Of a stretch of DNA of 64,000 nt, positions 18,307 through 27,024 are shown one piece after another. Position numbers and translations under genes: made by a program. The notes beneath the pieces were generated by a model. The model did no database searches. It saw only the letters and a list, made by a program, of their open reading frames with translations, and was not told the DNA's origin. Every line of letters starts with the position of its first letter. Within the stretch, counting starts at the first letter, position 1. This stretch comes from Alexandriicola marinus. Its GTDB lineage: Bacteria > Pseudomonadota > Alphaproteobacteria > Rhodobacterales > Rhodobacteraceae. The stretch is from the NCBI RefSeq assembly GCF_004000435.1, contig NZ_RBVZ01000002.1, positions 736,501-800,500 of the forward strand, read 5' to 3'.

Positions 18307-18837
18307 TCAGCCCGAGCAGCGGCGTTCCGCTTCTTCGACCGAGGCTGTAAAGCCCAGCAATGAGAATGTGTCCTGTGTCTGCGTTCCGCGACCGGACACG
18401 CCTGTCAGCACCGCCTGCGAGCCCCGCTTCATCGCAGCGACGATCCGGGCGTCTTCTTCCGGGGTCGCGGGCCAGGCCCATTCACCCTCGGTGAAAAGCT
18501 CGAATTCCGTGCCGTCGATATCAAGCGACACCGTGGAGCCGGAGGCAAACGGATAGCCGCCGGTAAAGGTCACCTGCCCCGCGACATTCTGGCTGGGGCG
18601 GTAGAACACGAAGAGCAGCGTCTCGCCGCGTCGCACCTGAACAGGTTCCCCGTTGCGGGTGTTGAGTTGTTCCTTGGGGGCGGAAACGCCAAAGCATTCC
18701 CGGGGATCGCTTTCCTCGAAGACACTCCAATCGGTCGCGGCAGCGACACGGTTGGTGGCCTCTTCCTGCGCTGCGGCGGCGAACGCCGTGCAGGTGAAGG
18801 CCGCTGTCCAGAGGATGCGCTTAAATCCTGAGGTCAT
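18307..18837 (-). CDS. Invasion-associated locus B (IalB) family periplasmic protein
   Basis: Exported protein of 176 residues with a Sec signal peptide ending AFAAAAQ near residue 24. The mature part has the IalB-type beta fold: DWSVFEESDPRECFGVSAP, then a paired C-terminal Cys (ERRCSG), probably a disulphide with the first Cys. Such proteins are widespread in free-living Rhodobacteraceae, where the name refers to a Bartonella homologue and not to proven virulence. It is a single gene with its own terminator downstream. The molecular role is unknown. Confidence 0.78.
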   Translation of the reverse strand: MTSGFKRILWTAAFTCTAFAAAAQEEATNRVAAATDWSVFEESDPRECFGVSAPKEQLNTRNGEPVQVRRGETLLFVFYRPSQNVAGQVTFTGGYPFASGSTVSLDIDGTEFELFTEGEWAWPATPEEDARIVAAMKRGSQAVLTGVSGRGTQTQDTFSLLGFTASVEEAERRCSG

Positions 18838-19034
18838 CGTGAGAACTCCAAACTGTCCTTGCCTCTGTCGTCACCCCTGCCGCACAGGCGCGTCTTGCGG
18901 CGCCTTTTGCGCTGGAAGGAGCATGTTCAACGCGATAGCCAGAGGCATAGCAAGAAATTGCCCACAGGGGAAAGCCCTGATCGGGTGCCGGCGGCGGCGG
19001 ATTGCCGCCCTCCATGCGATAGAGGATTTCGGGG

Positions 19035-20030
19035 ATGAAAGGTGACGTCGAACTGATCGAGGTGACCCGCGGTGGTCGGGTCGAGTCGGTGCATCGTGGA
19101 CATATCGCGATTTGTGACGGCGCGGGCCGGATCGTCGAGGCCTGGGGCGCGCCAGAAACCGTCGTGTTTCCCCGGTCCTCCTGCAAGATGATCCAGGCCC
19201 TGCCGCTGATCGAAAGCGGGGCGGCGGATGCATTCGGGCTTGGGTCGGAACAGCTGGCGCTGGCCTGCGCGAGCCATAGCGGCGCTCCCTACCAGACCGG
19301 CCCCATCGGTAAGTGGCTTGCAGAGCTGGGCCTGACCGACGACGCCTATCGCTGCGGCAAGCAGGCCCCTGACGACGACGAAACGAACAGGGCGATGATT
19401 CGCGCGGGCGAAGCGCCGTGCCGCATCCATCACACCTGCTCGGGCAAGCATACGGGCTTTCTCACGCTGGCCCGGCATCTGGGTGCGGGGCCTGAATACA
19501 ACGATCCCGACCACCCCGTTCAGACCGCGTTTCTTCAGACCTTCGAAGAACTGACCGACGAAAAGAGCGAGGGATTCGGGATCGACGGGTGTTCGGCGCC
19601 AAACTTCACGACATCCCTGCAGGGTCTTGCCCGGGCAGCCGCCACATTCGCCACCGCCCGCCAGCGCGGCGACAGCCGGTCCAAGGCCCAGACCCGCATC
19701 ATCGAGGCAATGATGGCGCATCCCCACCTTATTTCGGGGCATGGCACCTCCTGCACCGAATTGATGCGATTGGCGCAAGGCAAGGCCGCGATCAAACGTG
19801 GTGCAGACGGGATGTATGTCGCCATCCTGCCTGATCTGGGGCTTGGCATCGCGATCAAGATGTCCGACGGCGCCGATCGCGGCCGCAACGCGGTGATCGC
19901 CAATCTGCTTGACCGCTTCGGCGTCCTGCCGAAGGGCGCCGCCGCCGAACACTGGACGGCCCCGCCCGTGCACAATGCAGACGGGATCGAAACGGGACAG
20001 ATCAGGCCGGCGCCCGCCTTCCTTGGCTGA
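19035..20030 (+). CDS. L-asparaginase II family protein
   Basis: Protein of 331 residues resembling the asparaginase II family first described in Rhizobium, which hydrolyses asparagine to aspartate and ammonia. Recognisable segments are [35 protein letters not shown] and [10 protein letters not shown], with conserved Ser, Lys and Cys. It is not related to the type I/II E. coli enzymes. The ATG at 19035 has GAGGA upstream. It stands alone, 89 bp before dapD, on the same strand. No signal peptide is visible, so it is cytoplasmic. Confidence 0.9.
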   Translation: MKGDVELIEVTRGGRVESVHRGHIAICDGAGRIVEAWGAPETVVFPRSSCKMIQALPLIESGAADAFGLGSEQLALACASHSGAPYQTGPIGKWLAELGLTDDAYRCGKQAPDDDETNRAMIRAGEAPCRIHHTCSGKHTGFLTLARHLGAGPEYNDPDHPVQTAFLQTFEELTDEKSEGFGIDGCSAPNFTTSLQGLARAAATFATARQRGDSRSKAQTRIIEAMMAHPHLISGHGTSCTELMRLAQGKAAIKRGADGMYVAILPDLGLGIAIKMSDGADRGRNAVIANLLDRFGVLPKGAAAEHWTAPPVHNADGIETGQIRPAPAFLG

Positions 20031-20119
20031 CGGGCTCGCACCAAACGGCGGCAGGCATTGTCTGCCCCGACCCTCCCCTATATAGACCGCCGAAACCGCA
20101 TTTTCGGAGATTTCACGCC

Positions 20120-20947
20120 ATGTCCAATGCCCAGCTCGAAACCGCCATCGAAGCCGCGTGGGAAGAGCGTGACACGATCACGCCTGCCACCACCGGCGAG
20201 ACGCGCGAAGCGATCGAAGATACGCTCGATGCGCTCGACAGCGGGGACCTGCGGGTGGCAGAACGGCAGGATAATGGCGACTGGCACGTCAACCAATGGG
20301 CCAAGAAGGCCGTGCTTCTGGGTTTTCGCATCAAGGACATGGAATTCCAGTCGGGCGGACCGCAGGGTTCGGGCTGGTGGGACAAGGTAGACAGCAAGTT
20401 CGCGGGCTGGGGCGATGACGATTTCGGCGAAGCCGGTTTCCGCGCCGTACCCAATTGCATCGTCCGCAAGTCGGCGTTCATCGCGCCCGGCGTGGTTCTG
20501 ATGCCGTCCTTCGTGAACCTCGGCGCCTATGTCGACAGCGGCACCATGGTCGACACATGGGCCACGGTGGGCAGCTGCGCCCAGATCGGCAAGAACGTGC
20601 ACCTGTCGGGTGGCGTGGGTATCGGCGGCGTGCTTGAGCCGATGCAGGCCGGCCCCACGATCATCGAGGACAATTGCTTCATCGGGGCCCGGTCCGAAGT
20701 CGTCGAAGGCTGCATCGTCCGCGAAGGATCCGTCCTTGGCATGGGCGTCTTCATCGGCAAGTCCACCAAGATCGTGGATCGCGAGACCGGCGAAGTCATG
20801 TATGGCGAAGTGCCGCCCTATTCGGTGGTTGTCGCCGGTTCCATGCCCTCCAAGAACGGTGTGAACCTTTATTGCGCGGTGATCGTGAAGCGGGTGGACG
20901 AGCAAACCCGTTCGAAGACAGGCATCAACGAGCTTCTTCGCGACTAG
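20120..20947 (+). CDS. dapD: 2,3,4,5-tetrahydropyridine-2,6-dicarboxylate N-succinyltransferase
   Basis: Enzyme of 275 residues that transfers succinyl from succinyl-CoA to tetrahydrodipicolinate in lysine and diaminopimelate synthesis. The N-terminal helical domain (1-100) is followed by a left-handed beta helix with hexapeptide repeats ([21 protein letters not shown] and on), and the motif [15 protein letters not shown] is typical of DapD. The length equals the family norm. Its partner dapE lies about 39 kb away at 59.6-60.8 kb in this window. A small membrane protein gene starts 15 bp downstream. Confidence 0.96.
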   Translation: MSNAQLETAIEAAWEERDTITPATTGETREAIEDTLDALDSGDLRVAERQDNGDWHVNQWAKKAVLLGFRIKDMEFQSGGPQGSGWWDKVDSKFAGWGDDDFGEAGFRAVPNCIVRKSAFIAPGVVLMPSFVNLGAYVDSGTMVDTWATVGSCAQIGKNVHLSGGVGIGGVLEPMQAGPTIIEDNCFIGARSEVVEGCIVREGSVLGMGVFIGKSTKIVDRETGEVMYGEVPPYSVVVAGSMPSKNGVNLYCAVIVKRVDEQTRSKTGINELLRD

Positions 20948-20962
20948 GGTCGGATCGGGCCC

Positions 20963-21112
20963 ATGTTCGACGGATCAACATCCGGCCGCGGGCTTGACTC
21001 GCAGGCCGGGTTGATCCTGTTCCTTGTCGTCGCTGTCGTGTCGGTCGTGTTGTGGTTCGTCTTCGAACGGCATCACCGGCGATCTGACCGTGACGACGAC
21101 GATCAGAACTGA
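20963..21112 (+). CDS. Small single-pass membrane protein, hypothetical
   Basis: An ORF of 49 codons between dapD and the GlsB-like gene. The N-terminus is polar, then comes one hydrophobic segment (AGLILFLVVAVVSVVLWFVF, residues 16-35), then a basic HHRR stretch and a very acidic tail RDDDDQN. Positive-after-membrane topology suggests the C-terminus faces the cytoplasm. The ribosome site is weak (GGATCGGG). It fills an otherwise empty gap and has native base composition. I recognise no family. Confidence 0.5.
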   Translation: MFDGSTSGRGLDSQAGLILFLVVAVVSVVLWFVFERHHRRSDRDDDDQN

Positions 21113-21178
21113 CGCCTCGCGGTTGAACGGCCCGCCGGGATGCCCACCTTTGTCCCATACCAGACGGAGGACGACATC

Positions 21179-21421
21179 ATGGGCCTTGGACTGATTGCAT
21201 CGCTGATCGTGGGCGGGCTTGCCGGATGGATCGCCAGTTCGGTGATGAAAGCCGAAACAGGCATACTGGCCAATATCGGGCTGGGCATTCTGGGGGCAAT
21301 CATCCTGAACGGAGCGCTTGGCCTGATTGGCATCTATGCCGAACGGGCGTTCCTGCCACAGCTCGTGGTGGGCGCGGCGGGGGCGTCGGCGCTGATATGG
21401 ATCGCGCGCAAGCTGCGCTAA
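21179..21421 (+). CDS. GlsB/YeaQ/YmgE family stress-response membrane protein
   Basis: Membrane protein of 80 residues with the family pattern of three short helices rich in glycine: LIASLIVGGLAGWIASSVM, ANIGLGILGAIILNGAL and LVVGAAGASALIWI. Members are often called transglycosylase-associated proteins, and are induced in stress or stationary phase in E. coli. I chose the ATG at 21179 because CGGAGG ends eight bases before it; an upstream ATG at 21140 lacks a site. It is convergent with aroC, with only four bases between stops. Confidence 0.85.
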   Translation: MGLGLIASLIVGGLAGWIASSVMKAETGILANIGLGILGAIILNGALGLIGIYAERAFLPQLVVGAAGASALIWIARKLR

Positions 21422-21425
21422 CCTG

Positions 21426-22538
21426 TCAGGCCCCGTCGCCGATCTTGCCGCGCACACCGCCGGTCTGCGCCCTGTCCAGAAGCAAGTGGTCAAGCACCAC
21501 GCAAGCCATCATCGCCTCGCCCACCGGCACGGCGCGAATCCCGACACACGGATCATGACGGCCCTTGGTCACGACTTCGGTCGGGGTGCCGTCTATGCGG
21601 ATCGACTGCCGCGACGACAGGATCGACGAGGTCGGTTTCACCGCGAACCGCACGACGATGTCCTGACCCGTCGAAATGCCGCCGAGGATCCCGCCCGCGT
21701 GGTTCGTTGAGTACTCGGGCCCGGTTTCACCCATGAAGATCTCATCGGCATTGTCTCGCCCGGTCAGCGCGGCTGCGGCCATGCCCTCACCGATCTCGAC
21801 GCCCTTGACGGCATTGATCGTCATCATGGCTGCCGCCAGATCGCTGTCGAGCTTGGCATAGACCGGCGCGCCGATCCCCGCCGGCACACCACGGGCGACA
21901 ACTTCGATCATCGCACCCACGGAATTGTGGTCCTTGCGGCGCAGGAAATCGAGGTAATCCTCCCACTCGGCGGCGACCGCCGGATCGGGGCACCAGAAAT
22001 CGTTCTGATCGATCGCGTCCCAGTCAAACCGGGTCCGGTCGATGACCTTGGGGCCCATCTGCACCATGAAGCCCTTGATGAACATGCCCGGCACAAGCGT
22101 ATCGAGAACCTTGCGCGCCACGCCCCCCGCCGCGACCCGCGCCGCGGTTTCGCGGGCAGAAGATCTGCCGCCCCCGCGATAATCGCGGATCCCGTACTTC
22201 TGGTGATAGGTGATGTCGGCATGGCCGGGGCGGAATGTCTGCGCGATATCGCCGTAATCCTTGGACCGTTGATCGGTATTCTCGATCATCAGCTGGATCG
22301 GCGTCCCGGTCGTGCGCCCCTCGAAGACACCCGACAGGATGCGCACCTGATCGGGCTCCTTGCGCTGGGTCGTGTTCTTGTTCTGACCCGGACGCCGCTT
22401 GTCCAGCCACGGCTGGATATCGGCCTCTGTCAGCTCAACGCCCGGGGGGCAGCCATCTACGGTCGCGCCAAGTGCAGGCCCATGGCTTTCGCCCCAGGTC
22501 GTGACCCGAAACACATGTCCGAAGGTGTTGAACGACAT
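21426..22538 (-). CDS. aroC: Chorismate synthase
   Basis: Enzyme of 370 residues that converts EPSP to chorismate, the last step of the shikimate pathway, using reduced FMN. The start [20 protein letters not shown] and the motifs [18 protein letters not shown] and [16 protein letters not shown] are classical. Length is normal. It stands alone and is divergent from the thiamine transport operon across a 305-bp region that carries a TPP riboswitch on the other strand. Confidence 0.97.
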   Translation of the reverse strand: MSFNTFGHVFRVTTWGESHGPALGATVDGCPPGVELTEADIQPWLDKRRPGQNKNTTQRKEPDQVRILSGVFEGRTTGTPIQLMIENTDQRSKDYGDIAQTFRPGHADITYHQKYGIRDYRGGGRSSARETAARVAAGGVARKVLDTLVPGMFIKGFMVQMGPKVIDRTRFDWDAIDQNDFWCPDPAVAAEWEDYLDFLRRKDHNSVGAMIEVVARGVPAGIGAPVYAKLDSDLAAAMMTINAVKGVEIGEGMAAAALTGRDNADEIFMGETGPEYSTNHAGGILGGISTGQDIVVRFAVKPTSSILSSRQSIRIDGTPTEVVTKGRHDPCVGIRAVPVGEAMMACVVLDHLLLDRAQTGGVRGKIGDGA

Positions 22539-22702
22539 CCGCGCCCTCCTTTTCCACCGCTCGGACTACGGCAAACCGTCCGGCGAGGGAAGAGCCATCC
22601 CCCACGAGGTCAGGCGGCATTTCGCCCCTGATCGACGGCCCGGCCGATATCTGACGATCCGACCGCTTGCCAAGGTCGGGCATGAACCCTAGGTTCCACC
22701 AT

Positions 22703-22789
22703 ACCTCGGGGTGCCCGCGATACGCGGGCTGAGATGCCAACCGGCGAACCCGTTGAACCTGAACCGGCTAATACCGGCGGAGGGAAGGT
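22703..22789 (+). promoter_or_regulatory. TPP riboswitch (THI element) of thiBPQ
   Basis: The conserved THI-box parts are all present: GGGGTGCC, a P3 stem of cccgcg/cgcggg, CTGAGA at 22729-22734, then GAACCCGTTGAACCTGA and ACCGGCTAATACCGGCGGAGGGAA. P1 can be drawn from acct (22703-22706) and aggt (22786-22789). The 3' side contains GGAGGGAAGG, which is also a ribosome-binding site for the ATG at 22791, so TPP binding should hide it. It controls thiamine uptake. Confidence 0.95.
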
Positions 22790-22790
22790 C

Positions 22791-22835
22791 ATGAGTGTTA
22801 CCTCACGCCCCGCCCCCGTCCGGCAACATGAGTGA
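22791..22835 (+). CDS. 14-residue upstream ORF after the TPP riboswitch
   Basis: An ATG sits two bases after the riboswitch, with GGAGGGAAGG of the riboswitch as a well-spaced ribosome site. It encodes 14 residues rich in Pro, Ser and Arg, ending in HE. The TGA stop (22833-22835) lies inside the ribosome site of thiB (GAGGA, 22834-22838). Translation of this ORF would open the hairpin at 22797-22840 that otherwise covers the thiB site. It is probably a coupling ORF rather than a functional peptide. Confidence 0.5.
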   Translation: MSVTSRPAPVRQHE

Positions 22836-22840
22836 GGAAC
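22797..22840 (+). promoter_or_regulatory. Hairpin masking the thiB ribosome-binding site
   Basis: The arms cctcac (22801-22806) and gtgagg (22832-22837) pair perfectly. The stem extends by gtt (22797-22799) with aac (22838-22840) around a one-base bulge at 22800. The distal arm contains the GAGGA that precedes the thiB ATG at 22844. Confidence 0.55.
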
Positions 22841-22843
22841 CAC

Positions 22844-23827
22844 ATGAAACACCCTCTTTTCCATGTCGCAGGACTGACATTCGCAGCCTCGGCAGCAATG
22901 GCGCAGACCCCTGAACTGACAATCTATACTTACGACAGCTTTGTCACCGAGTGGGGCCCCGGCCCCGCGATCGAGGCCGCCTTCGAAGAGGTTTGCGGTT
23001 GCGATCTTGTCTTTTCCGGCCATGGCGACGGAGCGGCGCTCTTGTCGCGCCTGCGACTGGAAGGCAACCGGACCGAGGCCGACATCGTCCTCGGGCTCGA
23101 TACCAACCTGACCTACGCCGCGGCAGAGACCGGGCTTTTCGCGCCGCACGGGCTCAGCCCTGATCTCGACCTGCCAGTGTCATGGGACGATCCCGACTTT
23201 CTGCCGTATGACTGGGGCTATTTCGCCTTTGTGGGCAACGAAGGCGGCCCCGCGCCATCCTCGTTCGAGGAGCTTGCCCAAAGCGACGCCAGCATCGTGA
23301 TCCAGGATCCCCGATCCTCGACGCCGGGCCTTGGCCTCGCGCTCTGGGTCCAGCAGGTCTATGGCGACGAGGCGGCCGGCCTCTGGGCCGACCTGGCCGA
23401 CAATGTCGTCACGGTCACGCCCGGCTGGTCAGAGGCCTATGGCCTGTTCCTTGAGGGGGAGGCCGATCTGGTCCTGTCATACACCACCTCGCCCGCCTAT
23501 CATCTGATCGCCGAGGAAGATGCCTCCAAGATCGCGCTGCGCTTCGACGAAGGCCATTACATGCAGGTCGAGGTGGCCGGGATCGTGGCATCGACGGATC
23601 AGCCAGATCTGGCGCGTCAGTTCATGGAGTTCATGGTGTCGGACGCGTTCCAGTCGGTCATTCCGACAACGAACTGGATGTTCCCGGCGGTCATGCCCGA
23701 AGGCGGTCTTCCCGAGGGCTTTGGCACGGATATCGACCCCGAAACAGCCCTTCTGCTGCCCGCGGATGCGGCCGCAGCCCTGCGCGAATCGGCGATCGAT
23801 GCATGGCGCACGGGTCTGAGCCAATAA
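22844..23827 (+). CDS. thiB: Thiamine ABC transporter substrate-binding protein
   Basis: Periplasmic thiamine/TPP-binding protein of 327 residues with a signal peptide ending near AAMAQ (residues 1-20). The mature start TPELTIYTYDSFVTEWGPG matches the ThiB family, as do DIVLGLDTNL, DWGYFAFV and VTPGWSEAYGLFLEGEADLVLSYTTSP (shown here only as family-typical). The ATG at 22844 follows GAGGA. The gene sits under a TPP riboswitch and overlaps thiP by 25 bp, confirming the assignment. Confidence 0.95.
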   Translation: MKHPLFHVAGLTFAASAAMAQTPELTIYTYDSFVTEWGPGPAIEAAFEEVCGCDLVFSGHGDGAALLSRLRLEGNRTEADIVLGLDTNLTYAAAETGLFAPHGLSPDLDLPVSWDDPDFLPYDWGYFAFVGNEGGPAPSSFEELAQSDASIVIQDPRSSTPGLGLALWVQQVYGDEAAGLWADLADNVVTVTPGWSEAYGLFLEGEADLVLSYTTSPAYHLIAEEDASKIALRFDEGHYMQVEVAGIVASTDQPDLARQFMEFMVSDAFQSVIPTTNWMFPAVMPEGGLPEGFGTDIDPETALLLPADAAAALRESAIDAWRTGLSQ

Positions 23828-25347
23828 CGCGCGGCCTGCCCCTCTGGCCCGGCAGGATCGCTGCCGGGCTGGTTCTGCTGCTGACGCTCGGCACGCTTCT
23901 GGCCGTCGGGCTCAGGGCGGGGTCCGCCGGCCGCTTTGGCGTCGCGGATTGGGCCGCGATCAGGTTCACCCTCGTGCAGGCGGTCCTGTCGTCCGTGCTG
24001 TCGGTCGCCGCAGCGATTCCGGTTGCACGGGCGCTTGCCCGCAGGTCGTTTCCGGGTCGGCGGTTCCTGATCGCCGTTATGGGGGCGCCGTTCATCCTGC
24101 CAGTGGTCGTCGCGATCCTTGGCCTGTTGGCCGTGTTCGGGCGCGGTGGCGTGATCAATGACGCGCTGATCTGGGCTGGGCTGCCTGCCATCAGCATCTA
24201 TGGCCTGCACGGCGTGGTGCTGGCGCATGTCTTCTTCAACCTGCCTCTGGCCGTGCGCCTGATCCTGCAGGGATGGGCCACCATCCCGGCGGAACGGTTT
24301 CGCGTCGCCGCGTCACTCGACATGTCGGTCTGGCGGTTTCTGGAATGGCCGATGCTGCGGGCGACAGTGCCGGGCATCCTTCTGGCAATCTTCCTCATCT
24401 GCCTGACAAGCTTTGCCGTCGCCCTGACCCTTGGCGGCGGGCCCCGCGCGACCACGGTCGAACTGGCAATCTACCAGGCGATCCGCTTCGAATTCGATCT
24501 GGGACGCGCCGCCCTTCTGGCGGGGGTGCAATTCACGATCTGCGCCGTGGCAGCCGCTGCCGCGTGGTGGATCGCCGTGCCATCGGCACTGGGCGGCGGA
24601 CTGGACCGGGTGGTGCAACGCTGGGACACCGGGGGCTCGACCCGGTTTTCCGACGCATGTGCCATTGGCATGGCCGCGCTGTTCCTTCTGGTCCCGTTGA
24701 CACTTGTGCTCTCGCGTGGCGTGACCGAGATCGCGGCGCTCCCGAATTCGGTATGGCTTGCGGCGGGCAGGTCTGTCGGGGTCGCGATCTTCTCGGCGCT
24801 GCTTTGCGTGGTTGCCGCCCTCGCGCTTGCCATGCTGCGGGGCTCTGCAGTCGCAGGGCTCGCGGGGACGCTGCCGCTTGCGGCGTCGGGGCTGGTGATT
24901 GGCACAGGCCTGTTCGTGGTGGTGCATCCGGTCATGGATCCCGCGCGACTGGCGCTCCCGGTGACAGCGCTTGTCAACGCGGCCCTCGCCCTGCCCTTCG
25001 CATATCGCGCGCTCTCTCCGGCCGTGGAGCAGGTCGAGGCGTCCCACGGTCGGCTGGCCGACACGCTCGGGGTTTGCGGGATGGCGCGGGTTCGGCTCGT
25101 TCTTCTGCCCCGGATCCGGGCGCCACTTGGATTTTCGCTTGGCCTTGCCGCCGCCCTCAGCATGGGAGATCTGGGTGTGATCGCACTCTTTGCCGGTGAT
25201 GCCGAAGAAACCCTGCCACTTGCGATGTATCGCCTGATGGGCGCCTACCGCATGGATACGGCGGCGGGCGCCGGGGTCTTGCTTGTCTTGCTGAGTTTCG
25301 GCCTGTTCTGGCTTTTTGACCGAGGGGGGCGCCATGACCGCGTCTGA
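23803..25347 (+). CDS. thiP: Thiamine ABC transporter permease
   Basis: Permease of 514 residues with two fused six-helix halves, the usual ThiP arrangement in which one polypeptide forms the whole channel. EAA loops appear in both halves: AERFRVAASLDMSVWRFL and ADTLGVCGMARVRLVLLP. The start at 23803 lies 25 bp inside thiB in another frame; it is the only suitable ATG before the first membrane segment (RIAAGLVLLLTLGTLLAVG). It overlaps thiQ by 14 bp. Confidence 0.93.
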   Translation: MAHGSEPITRGLPLWPGRIAAGLVLLLTLGTLLAVGLRAGSAGRFGVADWAAIRFTLVQAVLSSVLSVAAAIPVARALARRSFPGRRFLIAVMGAPFILPVVVAILGLLAVFGRGGVINDALIWAGLPAISIYGLHGVVLAHVFFNLPLAVRLILQGWATIPAERFRVAASLDMSVWRFLEWPMLRATVPGILLAIFLICLTSFAVALTLGGGPRATTVELAIYQAIRFEFDLGRAALLAGVQFTICAVAAAAAWWIAVPSALGGGLDRVVQRWDTGGSTRFSDACAIGMAALFLLVPLTLVLSRGVTEIAALPNSVWLAAGRSVGVAIFSALLCVVAALALAMLRGSAVAGLAGTLPLAASGLVIGTGLFVVVHPVMDPARLALPVTALVNAALALPFAYRALSPAVEQVEASHGRLADTLGVCGMARVRLVLLPRIRAPLGFSLGLAAALSMGDLGVIALFAGDAEETLPLAMYRLMGAYRMDTAAGAGVLLVLLSFGLFWLFDRGGRHDRV

Positions 25348-26065
25348 CGGCCTGCAATTCGACCGGCTCGATTTGGGGCAGGGTGATTTTTCCCTGACGG
25401 CGGATTTCACCATGTCGCCCGGCGGTCTTGTCGCGCTGATCGGCCCTTCCGGCGCGGGCAAATCAACCCTGTTGTCCGCGATTGCCGGGTTTCTGGAACC
25501 GCGTCGCGGCCTGATCCGCTGGCATGGACAGGACATCACGCGGCTGGCCCCGGCACAGCGGCCCGTAAGCATCCTCTTTCAGGACAACAACCTGTTTCCT
25601 CATCTGCCGGTCTGGAAAAATCTCGGCCTTGCCCTCGATCCACGGCTGAAACTCTCCGAGGCTGACAGGTCACGGATCGACGAGATCCTCGACCGGCTCG
25701 GCCTTGCCGGCATGGGTGACAGGCAACCGGGCGCCCTATCGGGCGGGCAGGCAAGCCGGGCCGCCCTTGGCCGCGTTCTGCTGGCGGATCGCCCGCTTGT
25801 CCTGCTGGATGAGCCGTTCTCGGCATTGGGGCCCGGGCTCAGGCAGGACATGCTGCACCTTGCGGCCCGGATGATGGAGGAGGCCGGACGCACCGCCATC
25901 CTCGTCACCCATGACCCGGACGACGCCCGTCTTGTTGCCCAGCGCACGATGCTTGTCATGGATGGTATCGTTCATCCACCGATCGGGACCGACGCGCTTT
26001 TCGCCGATCCGCCGGATGGGCTGCGTCAATACCTTGGTCATTCGGGCGATATGTCCCGGCGTTAA
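25334..26065 (+). CDS. thiQ: Thiamine ABC transporter ATP-binding protein
   Basis: ATPase subunit of 243 residues. Walker A is GPSGAGKST, the Q-loop ILFQDNNLFPH, the signature LSGGQASRAALGR, and Walker B LVLLDEPFSALG; the usual Asp after LDEPFSALG is followed here by PGLRQ. The ATG at 25334 has GGGGGG before it inside thiP. It is the last gene of the riboswitch-controlled operon and ends at a bidirectional terminator shared with petC. Confidence 0.95.
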   Translation: MTASDGLQFDRLDLGQGDFSLTADFTMSPGGLVALIGPSGAGKSTLLSAIAGFLEPRRGLIRWHGQDITRLAPAQRPVSILFQDNNLFPHLPVWKNLGLALDPRLKLSEADRSRIDEILDRLGLAGMGDRQPGALSGGQASRAALGRVLLADRPLVLLDEPFSALGPGLRQDMLHLAARMMEEAGRTAILVTHDPDDARLVAQRTMLVMDGIVHPPIGTDALFADPPDGLRQYLGHSGDMSRR

Positions 26066-26076
26066 CCCTGGACAGG

Positions 26077-26110
26077 AAAAAGGCGCGCCGATAAGGCGCG
26101 CCCGATTTTT
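26077..26110. terminator. Bidirectional rho-independent terminator, thiQ/petC
   Basis: Stem ggcgcgcc (26082-26089) with ggcgcgcc (26095-26102) and a 5-nt loop. Each arm is itself a palindrome. A-run on the left (26077-26081) and T-run on the right (26106-26110) give a U-tract in both directions, fitting the convergent genes. Confidence 0.88.
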
Positions 26111-26133
26111 GTCGGTAACCGATCAAAACAGGA

Positions 26134-27006
26134 TCAGCTGTCCTCGGGGTGCTTGACCGGCGCCCAGATCCGCTTGTTCGTGAGGTAAAGCAGAGCTGCC
26201 AGAACGATCAGGAAGATCACCCCGGTCAGACCGGCTTCCTTGCGGGCGTTCAGCTTGGGCTCTGCGGTCCACATCAGGAATGCCGAGACATCCTGCGCGA
26301 CATGATGCAGGTCGGTCGAATGGCCGTCGGCATATTCGACGTCATCCCCGTAAAGCGGCGGCGCCATGGCGATGTAGGATCCCTCGATGGTCGGCTTTCC
26401 ACTCTCGTCCTTGCAGGTCTCGGGAATGCCGCCATTGGCGAAGGCGGTGTTGTAGTAGCCGTCCATCGGCTCGCCTTCCAGGGCGCATTCAGGCTCTTCT
26501 TCATAGCCCGTCATGAGCGAGGCGATGTACTCGGCTCCGCCCATGCCCTTGAACAGCTGGTTCAGACCCGTGCCGTAAGGACCGTGGAAACCTGCCCGTG
26601 CCTTGGCCATCAGGCTCAGGTCGGGGGCATTCGACAGCTGACTTTCCGGGAAATGGTCGGACGGCGTTGCGGGACGCCAATCGCCTTCACCGTCGAACAG
26701 GGTCGGATCCCAGATCTCGTAGAATTCGGCATAGGCGCGCATCTGGTCTTCGGGAAGATGCGGGCCGCCTTCGTCCGCAAGGTTGCGGAACGCGACATAG
26801 CGTAGTCCGTGGCAGGCGGAACAGATCTCGGTATAGACCTGAAGACCGCGCTGAAGCTGCATCTGGTCATAGCTGCCGAAAGGGCCCTCGAAGGGGAAGT
26901 CGAAGTCTTCGACATGGGCTTCGCCGGCGGCGAAGGCCGGGGCGGCCATGCCGCCCGCAACCAGACCAAATGCCACGGCCGCGGAGAGTGTGATCTTTTT
27001 CATCAT
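26134..27006 (-). CDS. petC: Cytochrome c1 of the bc1 complex
   Basis: Subunit of 290 residues of the ubiquinol:cytochrome c oxidoreductase. A signal peptide ends near AFAAGEA. The haem-binding motif is CSACH around residue 63, the axial methionine is probably in SYIAMAPPL, and a C-terminal anchor ([16 protein letters not shown]) ends in a basic tail. Two extra Cys ([15 protein letters not shown]) probably form the disulphide seen in Rhodobacter c1. ATGATG start; either codon could be used. Third gene of petABC. Confidence 0.96.
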   Translation of the reverse strand: MMKKITLSAAVAFGLVAGGMAAPAFAAGEAHVEDFDFPFEGPFGSYDQMQLQRGLQVYTEICSACHGLRYVAFRNLADEGGPHLPEDQMRAYAEFYEIWDPTLFDGEGDWRPATPSDHFPESQLSNAPDLSLMAKARAGFHGPYGTGLNQLFKGMGGAEYIASLMTGYEEEPECALEGEPMDGYYNTAFANGGIPETCKDESGKPTIEGSYIAMAPPLYGDDVEYADGHSTDLHHVAQDVSAFLMWTAEPKLNARKEAGLTGVIFLIVLAALLYLTNKRIWAPVKHPEDS

Positions 27007-27024
27007 CGGTCTCTAGAGTCCTTT

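Noticed and set aside
18838-19034. Short ORFs between the IalB-like gene and asparaginase
   Set aside because: No ribosome site, no motif, composition like antisense frames; region treated as divergent promoter space.
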